Source: an uncultured Planctomycetota bacterium
Lineage (GTDB): Bacteria; Planctomycetota; UBA1135; GCA-002686595
Direction: 5' to 3'
Assembly (NCBI GenBank): GCA_903928115.1
Contig: CAIYPP010000113.1
Coordinates: forward strand, 80,785 to 144,784
Length of the DNA: 64,000 bases
Part shown: piece after piece, positions 27,706 to 36,014 of the stretch
How the letters are laid out: each line of letters opens with the position of its first letter
How positions within the stretch are numbered: position 1 is the stretch's first letter
Made by a program: the position numbers and the translations under genes
Notes under the pieces: generated by a model
Told to the model about the DNA's origin: nothing
The model's input: only the letters and a program-made list of their open reading frames with translations
The model's database searches: none

Positions 27706-28464
27706 ATGACGTCTCAAACGCCGAGGGTCGTGCTCTTGGGTGCGAGCAACCTCGCGCAGGGGCTCGAGCTTGCCGTCGACGCGGCGCGCGCACACTTCGG
27801 CGGCCCTGTGGAGGTGCTGGCAGCGCTCGGCCGCGGCCGCTCCTACGGCATGCGCAGCCGCTTTCTGGTGCGCAGCTTGTCCGGAATCGACTCGTGCGGT
27901 CTGTGGCGTGAGCTCGAACGACGGCCGAGCGCGCCGACGTGGTTCGTTGCGACGGACCTCGGCAACGACCTCGCGTTCGGTGCGCGGGCGGAGGTCGTCG
28001 AGACGTGGGTGGAGCGCGCGGTCGCGCGGCTGCGCGCGTGCGGTGCCCGGGGGGTGCTGACCGGTCTGCCTCTCGCGCGACTCGAGCGGCTCTCCGCGCG
28101 TGAGTTCGAGCTCTACAAGCGCGTGCTGTTTCCCTTCCAGCGCATGGAGCGGGAGGCGTTGCTCGTCGAAGCGCGCGAGCTGGAGCGGCGCTCCCGCGGG
28201 CTCGCGGAGAAACATGGATTGGCGCACATCGCACTCGAGGAGCGCTGGTATGGCGTGGATCCGATCCACTTCGCTCGCGGCGCGCGGCCCGAAGTCTGGC
28301 GCAGGCTGATCTCCGGTTGGGGAGCGACGTCGCGCGGTCTCGCTCCGGCGTCTCGCCGCAGCGGCTGGCTCTGGTACGAGGCCTCGCACGTCGCGGGCCT
28401 TGCGCTGGGGCGCGCCCAGCCCTGCGCCCGTCTCGAAGACGGAACAACTTTCTCGCTTTATTGA
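27706..28464 (+). CDS. SGNH/GDSL-type hydrolase-like protein
   Basis: This 252-residue cytoplasmic-looking protein has SGNH-like blocks. Block I is VVLLGASNLAQG (Ser14 in the GDS position), a block III equivalent is ATDLGNDLAFG, and the C-terminal block V is GVDPIHF with the Asp-x-x-His pair. These fit a serine esterase or lipase of the SGNH fold, though block I is GAS rather than GDS and block II is not clear. No signal peptide is visible. The substrate cannot be stated. It stands 100 bases before the DprE2-like gene and may or may not be in the same transcript. Confidence 0.65.
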   Translation: MTSQTPRVVLLGASNLAQGLELAVDAARAHFGGPVEVLAALGRGRSYGMRSRFLVRSLSGIDSCGLWRELERRPSAPTWFVATDLGNDLAFGARAEVVETWVERAVARLRACGARGVLTGLPLARLERLSAREFELYKRVLFPFQRMEREALLVEARELERRSRGLAEKHGLAHIALEERWYGVDPIHFARGARPEVWRRLISGWGATSRGLAPASRRSGWLWYEASHVAGLALGRAQPCARLEDGTTFSLY

Positions 28465-28564
28465 GCTCGCCCAGCCGCGGGCGGCAGGGCGATCGTCGAC
28501 TTTCCGCCGGCGGGCCGTCCCTGCGATTTGGAAAGTCGGGCCGCGGTCCGAAATACTGCTACCC

Positions 28565-29386
28565 ATGTCCCACGCAGAGCACGAGACCGACAGCCACTCC
28601 GGCCCGAGTTCCAACGGCGACGTCGCGCGCACCGCGAAGGAGCGCCACGCCATCGTCGTCGGCGCGAGCTCGGGGATGGGCGCCGCGCTCGTGGAGCAGC
28701 TCGCGAGCGAAGGCGTGTCGGTCGTCGCGCTCGCGCGGCGCAAGGACGCGCTCGACGCGCTCGCCGAGCGCTGCAAGCACGCGCCAGGGCGAGTGATTCC
28801 GATCGCGCACGACGTGCACGACTATGACTCCGTGCCCGCGCTCTTCGAGCGCTGCGTGCGCGAGCTCGGCGGGCTCGACCTCTTCGTCTACGCCACCGGC
28901 ATCATGACCGAGGTCGGTCCGCAGGAATTCGACACGCGCAAGGACATCGAGATGCTCGCCGTCAACGTCGGCGGCTGCATGGCGTGGACCAACGAGGTCG
29001 CCAAGCTCTTGCGCACCCAGCGCTCGGGCACGATCGTCGGCATCAGCTCGATCGCGGGGGAGCGCGGCCGCAAGGGCAATCCGGTCTACGGCGCGAGCAA
29101 GGCCGCGATGAACCACTATCTCGAGGCGCTGCGCAACCGCCTCGCGGACTACGGCGTGCACGTGTGCACGATCAAGCCGGGCTTCGTCGAGACGGCGATG
29201 CTCGCGCAAGCGCGTGCGCAGGGGCGAACGATTCAGGGTGCCATCACGGCCGAGGCTGCGGCGCGCTCGATCCTGCGTGCGGCGCGCGCGCGTCGCAACG
29301 AGGTCTTCGTGCCGTTCAAGTGGACGCTGGTCGCCGCCGTGATCCGGAACATCCCGTCGTTCCTGTTCAAAGGCATGAACATCTAG
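28565..29386 (+). CDS. Short-chain dehydrogenase, DprE2-like
   Basis: This is a 273-residue SDR. VVGASSGMGAALVEQL is the NAD(P)-binding glycine motif near residue 30; YATGIM, NVGGCMAW, ISSIAGERGRKGNPVYGASK (catalytic Ser, then Tyr-x-x-x-Lys) and KPGFVETAM follow. The first ~28 residues are a polar extension. The YGASK context and the long C-terminal helix with RSILRAARARRNEVFVP resemble DprE2, which reduces the decaprenylphosphoryl-2-keto-ribose made by DprE1. The next gene, eight bases downstream, is a DprE1-like oxidase, which is strong contextual support. Together they would epimerise the C2 of a polyprenyl-phosphate pentose. Confidence 0.75.
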   Translation: MSHAEHETDSHSGPSSNGDVARTAKERHAIVVGASSGMGAALVEQLASEGVSVVALARRKDALDALAERCKHAPGRVIPIAHDVHDYDSVPALFERCVRELGGLDLFVYATGIMTEVGPQEFDTRKDIEMLAVNVGGCMAWTNEVAKLLRTQRSGTIVGISSIAGERGRKGNPVYGASKAAMNHYLEALRNRLADYGVHVCTIKPGFVETAMLAQARAQGRTIQGAITAEAAARSILRAARARRNEVFVPFKWTLVAAVIRNIPSFLFKGMNI

Positions 29387-29394
29387 GCCGCGCC

Positions 29395-30858
29395 ATGCAC
29401 GTTCTTTCGCTGCGTCCGCGCGCCGGCATCGAGTCGTCCTACGAGTACGTGGAAGGCTGGGGCATGGCCGTCGGCATGCACGCGCGCGTGTTGCGTCCGC
29501 GCTCGACGGAAGAGATCGCGCAGTGCTACGAGCTTGCGCGCGCCGCGGGCTCGACCTTGACGTTCCGTGGTGGCGGCAACAGCTACGGCGACGCGAGCAC
29601 CCCGGGCGCGGGCATGGTGCTCGACGTATCGCGCATGAACCGCGTTCTCTCGTTCGACTCCACGACCGGCATCGCGACGCTGGAGCCCGGCGTCACGATC
29701 GAGAAGCTCTGGAAGACGATCCTTCCGCTCGGATTCTGGCCGCGCGTGGTGAGCGGCACGATGTTTCCCACGGTCGCGGGCGCGCTCGCGGCGAACATCC
29801 ACGGCAAGAACAACTTCGCGGTGGGCACGATCGGCGATGCGTGCCTCGAGTTCGACCTCGTGCTGCCGAGCGGTGAGGTCAAGACGTGCAACCGCGAGCG
29901 CGAGAGCGAGCTCTTTCACGCGGCGATCGGCGGCTTCGGCATGCTCGGCTGCTTCAGCCGCATCGTCCTGCAGACCAAGCGCGTCTACTCGGGCAACGTT
30001 CGCGTGCGCGGCGAGAGCACCCGCGACCTGCGCGAGATGATGCAGTACTTCGAAGCGCACAAGTGCACGAGCGACTACCTCGTCGGCTGGATCGACTGCT
30101 TCTCGGGTGGCGACGCGAGCGGACGCGGCCTGATCCACGATGCGCAGAACCTCCACGCGGGCGAGGACACCGACCCTGCTCGCTCGCTGACCGTCGCGCA
30201 TCAGGAACTGCCCGCGAACATCCTCGGGCTGTTTCCGAAGTCGCAGGTCTGGCGGATTCTGCGGCTCTTCAACCACGACCTCGGCATGCGCACGATCAAC
30301 GCGGCGAAGTACGTCGCCGGACGCATGGAGGGCATGGGGCAGCCGTACTTGCAGTCCCACGCGGGCTTCTCGTTCCTGCTCGACTACGTTCCGAACTGGA
30401 AGTGGGCTTATGGCCGCGCGCGCGCGACCCACGGGCTCATCCAGTATCAGCCGTTCGTTCCGCACGCCGTGGCGCACGACGTTCACAGCGAGATCCTGGA
30501 GCGCTGCCGTCGCGCAGGGCACGTGCCGTACCTCGGAGTGTTCAAGCGCCACCGTCCCGATCCTTTCTGGCTGACGCACGCCGTCGACGGCTGGAGCTTT
30601 GCGCTCGACTTCAAGGTCGATCCCGCGCGGCGCGAGGGGCTTTGGAAGCTCTGTGACGAGCTCACGGAGCTCGTGATCGGCGCCGGCGGGCGCTTCTACT
30701 TCGCGAAGGACCTCGTAATCGCCGCAGAAGACACCGCGCGGTTCCTGCCGCAGGAGCGGCTCGCCGCGTTCGCGAGGCTCAAGCGCGCCTGCGACCCCGA
30801 GACGTTGATCGAGGGCCAGTTGTATCGGCGCGCGTTCCGCGACTGGATCGCGGCTTGA
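29395..30858 (+). CDS. FAD-dependent oxidase, DprE1-like (polyprenylphosphoryl-ribose 2-epimerase subunit)
   Basis: This is a 487-residue VAO/PCMH-type flavoenzyme. The FAD domain has TFRGGGNSYGDAS, GTMFPTVAGALAANIHGKNN (the conserved His of IHGKN) and GGFGMLGCFSRIVLQT. The substrate domain has LIQYQPFVP, FKRHRPDP, DGWSFALDFKV and GGRFYFAKD, which line up in order with M. tuberculosis DprE1 as I recall it. The lysine of the FAKD motif matches the catalytic Lys418. The position of Cys387, the benzothiazinone target, appears to be Ala in SFALDF. Partner: the SDR just upstream. The sugar product, probably an arabinose-type polyprenyl phosphate, would serve envelope glycan synthesis. Confidence 0.78.
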   Translation: MHVLSLRPRAGIESSYEYVEGWGMAVGMHARVLRPRSTEEIAQCYELARAAGSTLTFRGGGNSYGDASTPGAGMVLDVSRMNRVLSFDSTTGIATLEPGVTIEKLWKTILPLGFWPRVVSGTMFPTVAGALAANIHGKNNFAVGTIGDACLEFDLVLPSGEVKTCNRERESELFHAAIGGFGMLGCFSRIVLQTKRVYSGNVRVRGESTRDLREMMQYFEAHKCTSDYLVGWIDCFSGGDASGRGLIHDAQNLHAGEDTDPARSLTVAHQELPANILGLFPKSQVWRILRLFNHDLGMRTINAAKYVAGRMEGMGQPYLQSHAGFSFLLDYVPNWKWAYGRARATHGLIQYQPFVPHAVAHDVHSEILERCRRAGHVPYLGVFKRHRPDPFWLTHAVDGWSFALDFKVDPARREGLWKLCDELTELVIGAGGRFYFAKDLVIAAEDTARFLPQERLAAFARLKRACDPETLIEGQLYRRAFRDWIAA

Positions 30859-30865
30859 GCGGCGC

Positions 30866-31597
30866 TCACTCCTCGAAGCGCGCGTAGGTCCGCCGCGCGG
30901 GAACCTGCTCGACGCGGTCCTCTTCGGCGATCCACGCCGAGAGCTTGCCGCCCCACACGCAGCCGGTGTCGAGGCCGCGGAGCTTCGGGCGCAGGACGAG
31001 CTGCATGCGCGCCCAGTGTCCGTAGACCACGGTGCGTCGGTCGCCGACGCGCGATTCGAACCAGTGCTCGAACCACGGGCGGAAGCGACCACCGGGCGGC
31101 GGCGGATCCTGCTTGGAGAGCTTGCCTTCGCGCGTCGTGGCTCGTGCGCGCGTCGCAAAGTCGATGCGCTCGTCGCTTTGCAGCGGGTCGAGTCCTGCGA
31201 GCTCGCGCTCGGGGTCGGCCCAGGCGGGATGGAGAGCCGCGTGCACGAGCCACACGTCGTCCCACCTGCGACAGAACGGGAGCGAACCCAGCCATGCGAG
31301 GAGCTCTCCACGATCCTCGGCCGCGAGGACTTCAGCGGTCGTGTCGCCCGGACGCAGCTCTCGCAGCCCTGCCGCGACCTTCAGCAGGCTCACGTCGTGG
31401 TTGCCGAGCACGCCGCCCGTACGCAGCGTGCGCAAGAGTCGCAGTGTGCCGAGCGAGTCCGGCCCCCGGTTCACGAGGTCGCCGACGGGGTGGAGTTCGT
31501 CGGCCGAAGGGTCGAATCGGACCTTCTCGAGCAGCGTCTCGAGCTCCTCACGACAGCCCTGGATGTCCCCGACGAAGATGCGCCGCACGCTGAACAC
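30866..31597 (-). CDS. ApaH-like symmetrical Ap4A hydrolase / PPP-family phosphatase
   Basis: This 243-residue protein has the PPP phosphatase motifs: FVGDIQGCREEL (GDxxG), PVGDLVNRGPDSL (GDxVxRG), VLGNHDVSLL (GNHD), and later WLVHAALHP and YGHWARM. The GDIQGC start and the overall order match ApaH, which splits diadenosine tetraphosphate to two ADP and can also remove NpnN caps from RNA. The insert with KQDPPPPGGRFRPWF is as in that family. I chose GTG at 31597 because GGAG lies five bases before it; GTG 31588 is the alternative. It is convergent with the DprE1-like gene, seven bases apart. Confidence 0.85.
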   Translation of the reverse strand: MFSVRRIFVGDIQGCREELETLLEKVRFDPSADELHPVGDLVNRGPDSLGTLRLLRTLRTGGVLGNHDVSLLKVAAGLRELRPGDTTAEVLAAEDRGELLAWLGSLPFCRRWDDVWLVHAALHPAWADPERELAGLDPLQSDERIDFATRARATTREGKLSKQDPPPPGGRFRPWFEHWFESRVGDRRTVVYGHWARMQLVLRPKLRGLDTGCVWGGKLSAWIAEEDRVEQVPARRTYARFEE

Positions 31598-31641
31598 GTT
31601 AGCTCCGCAGCGTGCGGATGGAAGTCTCGCGACCTCGACCC

Positions 31642-31647
31642 CACAAT
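31642..31647 (+). promoter_or_regulatory. -10-like box CACAAT; decides start 31655
   Basis: CACAAT ends seven bases before ATG 31655 and overlaps the alternative ATG at 31646, which would be untranscribed if this box is used. Confidence 0.4.
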
Positions 31648-31654
31648 GCTCGAC

Positions 31655-32254
31655 ATGTCGTCTCAGGAATCTTCCGTGGCGCCCACATGGCGCGTGAACG
31701 GGCTCGCGTTCGTGATCGGGCTCGTGGTGCTCGGCCTCGGCGCGGGAGTGCTGCTCTATCGCTGGCGAGCCTCGCAGGTCGCCACGATGATCGAGCGCGA
31801 CCTCTCGACGCTGCCGCAGGATCCCGAGGCGCGGCTGCAGCGCTGGCTCGACGACTACGGGCGCGTGATCCTTCGACAGGCGCTGGTGCAGCTGCGCTAC
31901 GAGGCAGAGAAGCCGTGGATCTTGAGCCACACGCGCGCCGCGGTGCGCAACTCCTCGGCGCAGGAAGTGTGGGGGATCGACCTCGGCGAGCTGCCGGAGG
32001 GACTCGCGCGACGCGAGGGCCTCGCGATCGTGCTGGAGCTGCCCGCTGCCCACGTGCTGATGACGGGAGCCATCGGCGGTGACAAGGCCCTCAACGTCCC
32101 TCACTTCGAGCCCGCGGCTCCGCCGTTCGACGCCGACGCACGCGTGCGCTCGATCGTCGAGTGGTCGCTCGCCAAGGTGGGCCGCTCGCTCGGGCGCGAC
32201 GTACCGGGGGCCTCGCTGCGCGTCGAGACGCTCTCCGGAGTCCGCGATGGCTGA
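31655..32254 (+). CDS. Single-pass membrane protein of unknown function
   Basis: This protein is about 199 residues. A short cytoplasmic N-terminus (SSQESSVAPTWRVN) precedes one membrane helix (GLAFVIGLVVLGLGAGVLL), followed by an outside domain of ~160 residues. That domain has a helical start (MIERDLSTLPQDPEARLQRW) and then strands. I do not recognise a family. The start 31655 is preferred over 31646 because a CACAAT box sits seven bases upstream of it. Its last eight bases overlap the start of the DUF1232-like gene, so the two are co-translated. It is divergent from the ApaH-like gene, with only 57 bases between starts. Confidence 0.6.
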   Translation: MSSQESSVAPTWRVNGLAFVIGLVVLGLGAGVLLYRWRASQVATMIERDLSTLPQDPEARLQRWLDDYGRVILRQALVQLRYEAEKPWILSHTRAAVRNSSAQEVWGIDLGELPEGLARREGLAIVLELPAAHVLMTGAIGGDKALNVPHFEPAAPPFDADARVRSIVEWSLAKVGRSLGRDVPGASLRVETLSGVRDG

Positions 32255-32462
32255 GCCTCGCGTCCCCGCGTGGAAGGCACTGCTGGCGCTGGCCGCGGTG
32301 CTCGGGGGGCTCGGGGTGCTCGCCAACTCGGGCGTCGCCGCTCTGGAGCTCGTCCCCGACGCCGCACCGCTCTTCGGGAACTTGGACGAGGCGCTCGCGA
32401 CCGTGGCGCTCGTCTGGGGGCTGTGGGTGCTCTTCCGACGCTCGGCTGGGACTTCGCGCTGA
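32247..32462 (+). CDS. Small DUF1232 (YkvA-like) membrane protein
   Basis: This 71-residue protein has two hydrophobic helices. Between and into the second lies LVPDAAPLFGNLDEALATVA, which matches the DUF1232 signature (LIPDxIPxxGxLDDA). DUF1232 proteins are small inner-membrane proteins of unknown function. The start ATG 32247 overlaps the end of the preceding gene by eight bases (ATGGCTGA), so expression is tied to it. Confidence 0.7.
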   Translation: MAEPRVPAWKALLALAAVLGGLGVLANSGVAALELVPDAAPLFGNLDEALATVALVWGLWVLFRRSAGTSR

Positions 32463-32551
32463 GGCGAGTTCGGGGCTCGCCCTCGGGAGGAGGCGCTCCC
32501 CCCTCGGCGTGGTGTAGGCTCCCTAGGGGCCCTTCCCGCCCCGCCTGCCGC

Positions 32552-34453
32552 ATGTCTCGAAAATCTCCGCCGACGACGCTGGCCACGCGCATTCTTGGAG
32601 CGCTGGCGTGGAGCGCGTTGCTCGCCCTCACCGACACGCTGCTCGTCCGTAGCGAGTATCACCACCGCGAGCCGAGTCTCTGGTTGTTCGTGGAGTCGTA
32701 CGCGCTCTGGATGTCGTTTGCGCTGATCACGCTGCCGTGGACGTGGCTCGTCGATCGCGCGCTGCGCGGCATTCTGGCGCTTCGAAAGTTCGATCACCCT
32801 TTGCATGCCTGCGCGCGGCACCTGCTTTGGACGCTCTTGCCTGTCGCGCTGCACGCCCACCTCGACCGATACACCTCGCTCGGAGGCGATGTGTCGGCGC
32901 TGAAGAGCGCGACGCCATGGCTCCTCGCTATCGGCGGGGCTGTGGGCCTCTTTGCAGTCATCGCGGTGCTCGTTCGCATCCTCGAGCGCGCGTCGCTCGC
33001 TTGGCTATGGCTGATCTTTGTCGTCGTTCCTTGGCCTGTAGCGGCGCTCGTCACGCTGCACTCAGGGAGCGCTTCGCCGTTTGGTTCCGCGCGCGCCGAT
33101 GTCCCGAACGTGCTGCTCCTCGTGTGGGACACCACGCGAGCCGACGCCTTGACGCCCTATGGGTATGACCGCGACACGACGCCGAGTCTCGCCCGTTTCG
33201 CCGAGCAGTCGCTGCGCTTCGAGAACTCGCGCTCGGTCTCGACGTACACGCTGACCTCGCACCTCTCGATGCTCACGGGCGTCTATCCGTCGCACCACGG
33301 CGCGCGGCTCACACGCCAGTTCTTCCGGCCTTGGGCGACCCCGACGGTGGTCCGCGACTTCCGTGAGGCGGGCTATCGCACGGCGGCGTTCGTCGGCACG
33401 GACGTCTTGCGCGCGCAGAGCGGCATCAACTACGCCTTCGAGGTGTACGACGATCGCGTCGATCCGTGGGTGAGCTACACGCACGCTTGGGCGCTCGTAC
33501 ACGATGTACAGTCCGTCCTTGCCAAGCGCGTGCCCGGGCTTGGGTCCAACGGGAATCCCCACGGATTCCAAGACTTTCAGCGGCCGGCGTCGGAGGTGCT
33601 CGCGGAGGCGCTGCGCTGGATCGAGGGCGACGACCCGCGGCCGTGGTTCTGCTTCGTCAACCTGTACGACGCGCACTGGCCGTATCTCCCCGACTCGACA
33701 GCGCGCGAGCGGTTCGTGCGTCCCTACGACGGTCCGGTCGATGGTTACGCACTGCGCGGCGACCGTGTTCGCAGCGAGAAGCTTGAGCTCGGCGCTGCCG
33801 ACGCGGCGCACCTGCGCGACTTGTACGACGCCGAGCTCTGGTCGCTCGACTGCGAAGTCGACCGTTTCCTTGCGAACCTCGACCTTGCGCGCACGGCGGT
33901 GGTGATGACCTCGGATCATGGCGAGGCCTTTGGCGAGCACGGTCAGTACGAGCACAAGGACGTGCTCGAATGTCACACGCGCGTGCCGCTACTCGTGCGC
34001 GCCGCCGGCGCGGCGACGGGCCGCGACGTGTCCGAGCCCGTCCATGGCATCGACGTCGCGCCGACGCTGCTCGCGCTCGCGGGTCTGCCGATTCGCGAAG
34101 GTCAGTACGGACGCAGCCTACTCGGCCCGCTGGAGCCGGAGCGTCGGCTGCTCGTCGAGAACCGTGACAACGTCGACCCCAGCCTCGTGAAGCTCGCGCT
34201 CTATGAGGGCTTCTGGAAGCTCGTCGAGGAGGGCGGTGGGACGCGTGCGAGCGTCTGGCGGCTCTACGACCTTTCGGCGGACCCCGGCGAGACCCGCGAC
34301 CTCGCCTCGGAGCGCCCTGAGGTGCTGGAACGGCTCAAGCGGGCCCTCGCGGAGCTCCGCAAGGGCTGGGGAGCGGACGACGCTCGCGACGGGCGCGTTC
34401 AGCGCGTCGGAAACACCGATGCGCTCGATGCGCTCGGGTACGGGGGCGACTGA
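32552..34453 (+). CDS. Membrane-anchored alkaline-phosphatase-superfamily (sulfatase-fold) enzyme
   Basis: This 633-residue protein has four or five N-terminal membrane helices (to ~residue 175) and then a sulfatase-fold domain. VLLLVWDTTRADAL supplies metal ligands near residue 190, and VMTSDHGEAFGEHGQYEHK carries the DHG metal site. The C-terminus LYDLSADPGETRDLA is typical of sulfatases. Sulfatases need Cys or Ser in C/S-x-P-S-R; here the site is YTLTSHLSMLTG with Thr233 in that place. That favours a threonine-nucleophile transferase or hydrolase such as phosphoglycerol- or phosphoethanolamine-transferases, rather than a formylglycine sulfatase. The membrane part also fits an envelope-modifying transferase. 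A TAGGCT box is 31 bases upstream. Confidence 0.75.
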   Translation: MSRKSPPTTLATRILGALAWSALLALTDTLLVRSEYHHREPSLWLFVESYALWMSFALITLPWTWLVDRALRGILALRKFDHPLHACARHLLWTLLPVALHAHLDRYTSLGGDVSALKSATPWLLAIGGAVGLFAVIAVLVRILERASLAWLWLIFVVVPWPVAALVTLHSGSASPFGSARADVPNVLLLVWDTTRADALTPYGYDRDTTPSLARFAEQSLRFENSRSVSTYTLTSHLSMLTGVYPSHHGARLTRQFFRPWATPTVVRDFREAGYRTAAFVGTDVLRAQSGINYAFEVYDDRVDPWVSYTHAWALVHDVQSVLAKRVPGLGSNGNPHGFQDFQRPASEVLAEALRWIEGDDPRPWFCFVNLYDAHWPYLPDSTARERFVRPYDGPVDGYALRGDRVRSEKLELGAADAAHLRDLYDAELWSLDCEVDRFLANLDLARTAVVMTSDHGEAFGEHGQYEHKDVLECHTRVPLLVRAAGAATGRDVSEPVHGIDVAPTLLALAGLPIREGQYGRSLLGPLEPERRLLVENRDNVDPSLVKLALYEGFWKLVEEGGGTRASVWRLYDLSADPGETRDLASERPEVLERLKRALAELRKGWGADDARDGRVQRVGNTDALDALGYGGD

Positions 34454-34604
34454 GCGCCGGAGCGGCCGCGGGGCCCTGCGGGAGGGGCTCGAGGGCCGCG
34501 CCGCGCTCTGGGGCTTGCCCCTGAGCGGTCGGGGCGCCATACTCTTCGCCCTTCGAGCCTCGCCCGTCGGCGGGGCGCTCCACGCCCTCGAACGCCCCAC
34601 AGCC

Positions 34605-34745
34605 ATGGCCAACTCCCGCTTCAAGAACGGCGGCCCCACGCGCGGCCGCAAGCGCGTCAAGCGCATCGGCATGAACTCCGGCAAGATCCTCAAGCTGGGG
34701 CGCCAGAAGAAGCCGCGCCGCGGCCGCGACTACACGCGCCTCTAA
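34605..34745 (+). CDS. 46-residue highly basic protein
   Basis: The sequence begins MANSRFKNGGPTRGRKRV, continues with KRIGMNSGKILKLGRQKK and ends with PRRGRDYTRL. Nearly 40 percent of residues are Lys or Arg, there is no acidic residue except one Asp, and there are no hydrophobic helices. It does not match L34, L36, bTHX or other small ribosomal proteins that I know. It could bind rRNA or DNA. A TACTCT box lies about 60 bases upstream. It is probably a real gene, because the codon third positions are GC-rich and the frame ends properly just before the next lipoprotein gene. Confidence 0.55.
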   Translation: MANSRFKNGGPTRGRKRVKRIGMNSGKILKLGRQKKPRRGRDYTRL

Positions 34746-34821
34746 GCCGAGCGCTGTCCGAATCGAACCTGCGGGCGCTCCCGACTCGTTGGGGCGCCTG
34801 CTTTCGTGTCGAGAGGCTTCG

Positions 34822-36006
34822 ATGAACGTTCGCGACGGGTTGCTGGCTCTGGGTTGCTCCGCGCTCGCCGCGTGCGAGCGCGACAACTCCGGCGTCGGTT
34901 GGGTGGACCCTCCCGCAGCGGTGGGCGCTCGCTCGTTTTCGCTCGCCCCGGAGCCGAGCGGTGGCCTCCGCCTGACGTGGCTCGAGGGACGCGAGGAGCT
35001 CGCCCTGCGCAGTGCGGTGCTGCATGCGGACGAGTGGGGTGAACCTCGAACACTGGCCTCGGGCAGCAACTGGTTCGTGAACTGGGCCGATGTGCCCCGT
35101 GCGAGCGCGGCGCCGAGCGGAGCCGTGCTCGCGACGTACCTCGAGCGCAGCGGCACGGCGACCTACGACTACCGAGTGCGTGCGGTCCTCGACGGGGGCG
35201 TGCCCCAGACTCTGCACGACGACGCCGGCGTGGGGGAGCACGGTTTCGTTTCGTTGGTTCCGCGCGGCGATGCGGGTTGGCTCGCGGTGTGGCTCGACGG
35301 TCGCGCGACGACCGGTCACCACGACGGCATGGGCGAGATGCAGCTGCGTGCGCGCAGCGTGGCGCTCGATGGCGCGCTCGGCCCCGAGTTGCTTCTCGAC
35401 CCGCGCGTCTGTGATTGCTGCGCGACGGCGGCGGTTCGCACGGCGAGCGGCGATGTGCTCGTCGTGTATCGCGATCGCAGCGCCGACGAGGTGCGCGACT
35501 TCTCGGCGATTTCCGTGCGTGCGGATGGAACCGTGGGCGCGAGCGTTCCGGTCTCCGACGACGGCTGGAAGATCCCCGGATGCCCGGTCAATGGGGCCGC
35601 GCTCGCGGCGCGGGACGGGGAAGTTGCGGTCGCGTGGTTCACGCTCGGGGCAGAGAGCCGTGCGCGCGTCGCGGTGGCGTTCTCGCGCGATGGTGGCGCG
35701 AGCTTCTCTTCGCCCTTGCAGGTTTCGTCGACCGAGACGGATGGCTTCGTCGACTGCGCCTACGACGGGCGCGGCGCGCTGTGGGTGACTTGGCTGGAGC
35801 GTCCCGTGCGCGAGCGCGGGGAGTGGCGGCTCGCCAAGATCGAGAACGGAGTCGTCGGACCGGCTCGCACGCTCGCGCGCACGGTCCCCGGTCGCGCAGC
35901 GGGGCTCGCGCGGCTCGGAACTCTCTCGGATCGCCTGTGTTTCGTGTGGCTCGAGTCCGGAGACGAGCCGCGCTTGCGAGTGCAGCTCGTCTCGACGCAG
36001 GAGTGA
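34822..36006 (+). CDS. Lipoprotein with sialidase-like beta-propeller
   Basis: This is a 394-residue protein. The signal MNVRDGLLALGCSALAAC ends at a lipobox cysteine (LAAC). The rest is made of repeated strands with Asp-box-like elements (VAFSRDGGASFSSPLQVS), like BNR/exo-alpha-sialidase-fold propellers. A distinctive RVCDCCATAAV segment lies near residue 200; paired cysteines of this kind occur in an exported sialidase-like family of unknown activity. No catalytic Arg triad could be confirmed, so enzyme activity is not claimed. GAGAGG lies before the ATG at 34822, making this one of the genes with a visible ribosome site. Confidence 0.7.
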   Translation: MNVRDGLLALGCSALAACERDNSGVGWVDPPAAVGARSFSLAPEPSGGLRLTWLEGREELALRSAVLHADEWGEPRTLASGSNWFVNWADVPRASAAPSGAVLATYLERSGTATYDYRVRAVLDGGVPQTLHDDAGVGEHGFVSLVPRGDAGWLAVWLDGRATTGHHDGMGEMQLRARSVALDGALGPELLLDPRVCDCCATAAVRTASGDVLVVYRDRSADEVRDFSAISVRADGTVGASVPVSDDGWKIPGCPVNGAALAARDGEVAVAWFTLGAESRARVAVAFSRDGGASFSSPLQVSSTETDGFVDCAYDGRGALWVTWLERPVRERGEWRLAKIENGVVGPARTLARTVPGRAAGLARLGTLSDRLCFVWLESGDEPRLRVQLVSTQE

Positions 36007-36014
36007 CGTCGAGG

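Noticed and set aside
25705..28776. A 1000-codon open frame on the minus strand in another phase of the FG-GAP gene and beyond
   Set aside because: Low-complexity Arg/Ala/Pro sequence, and it overlaps several genes with clear domain homology.
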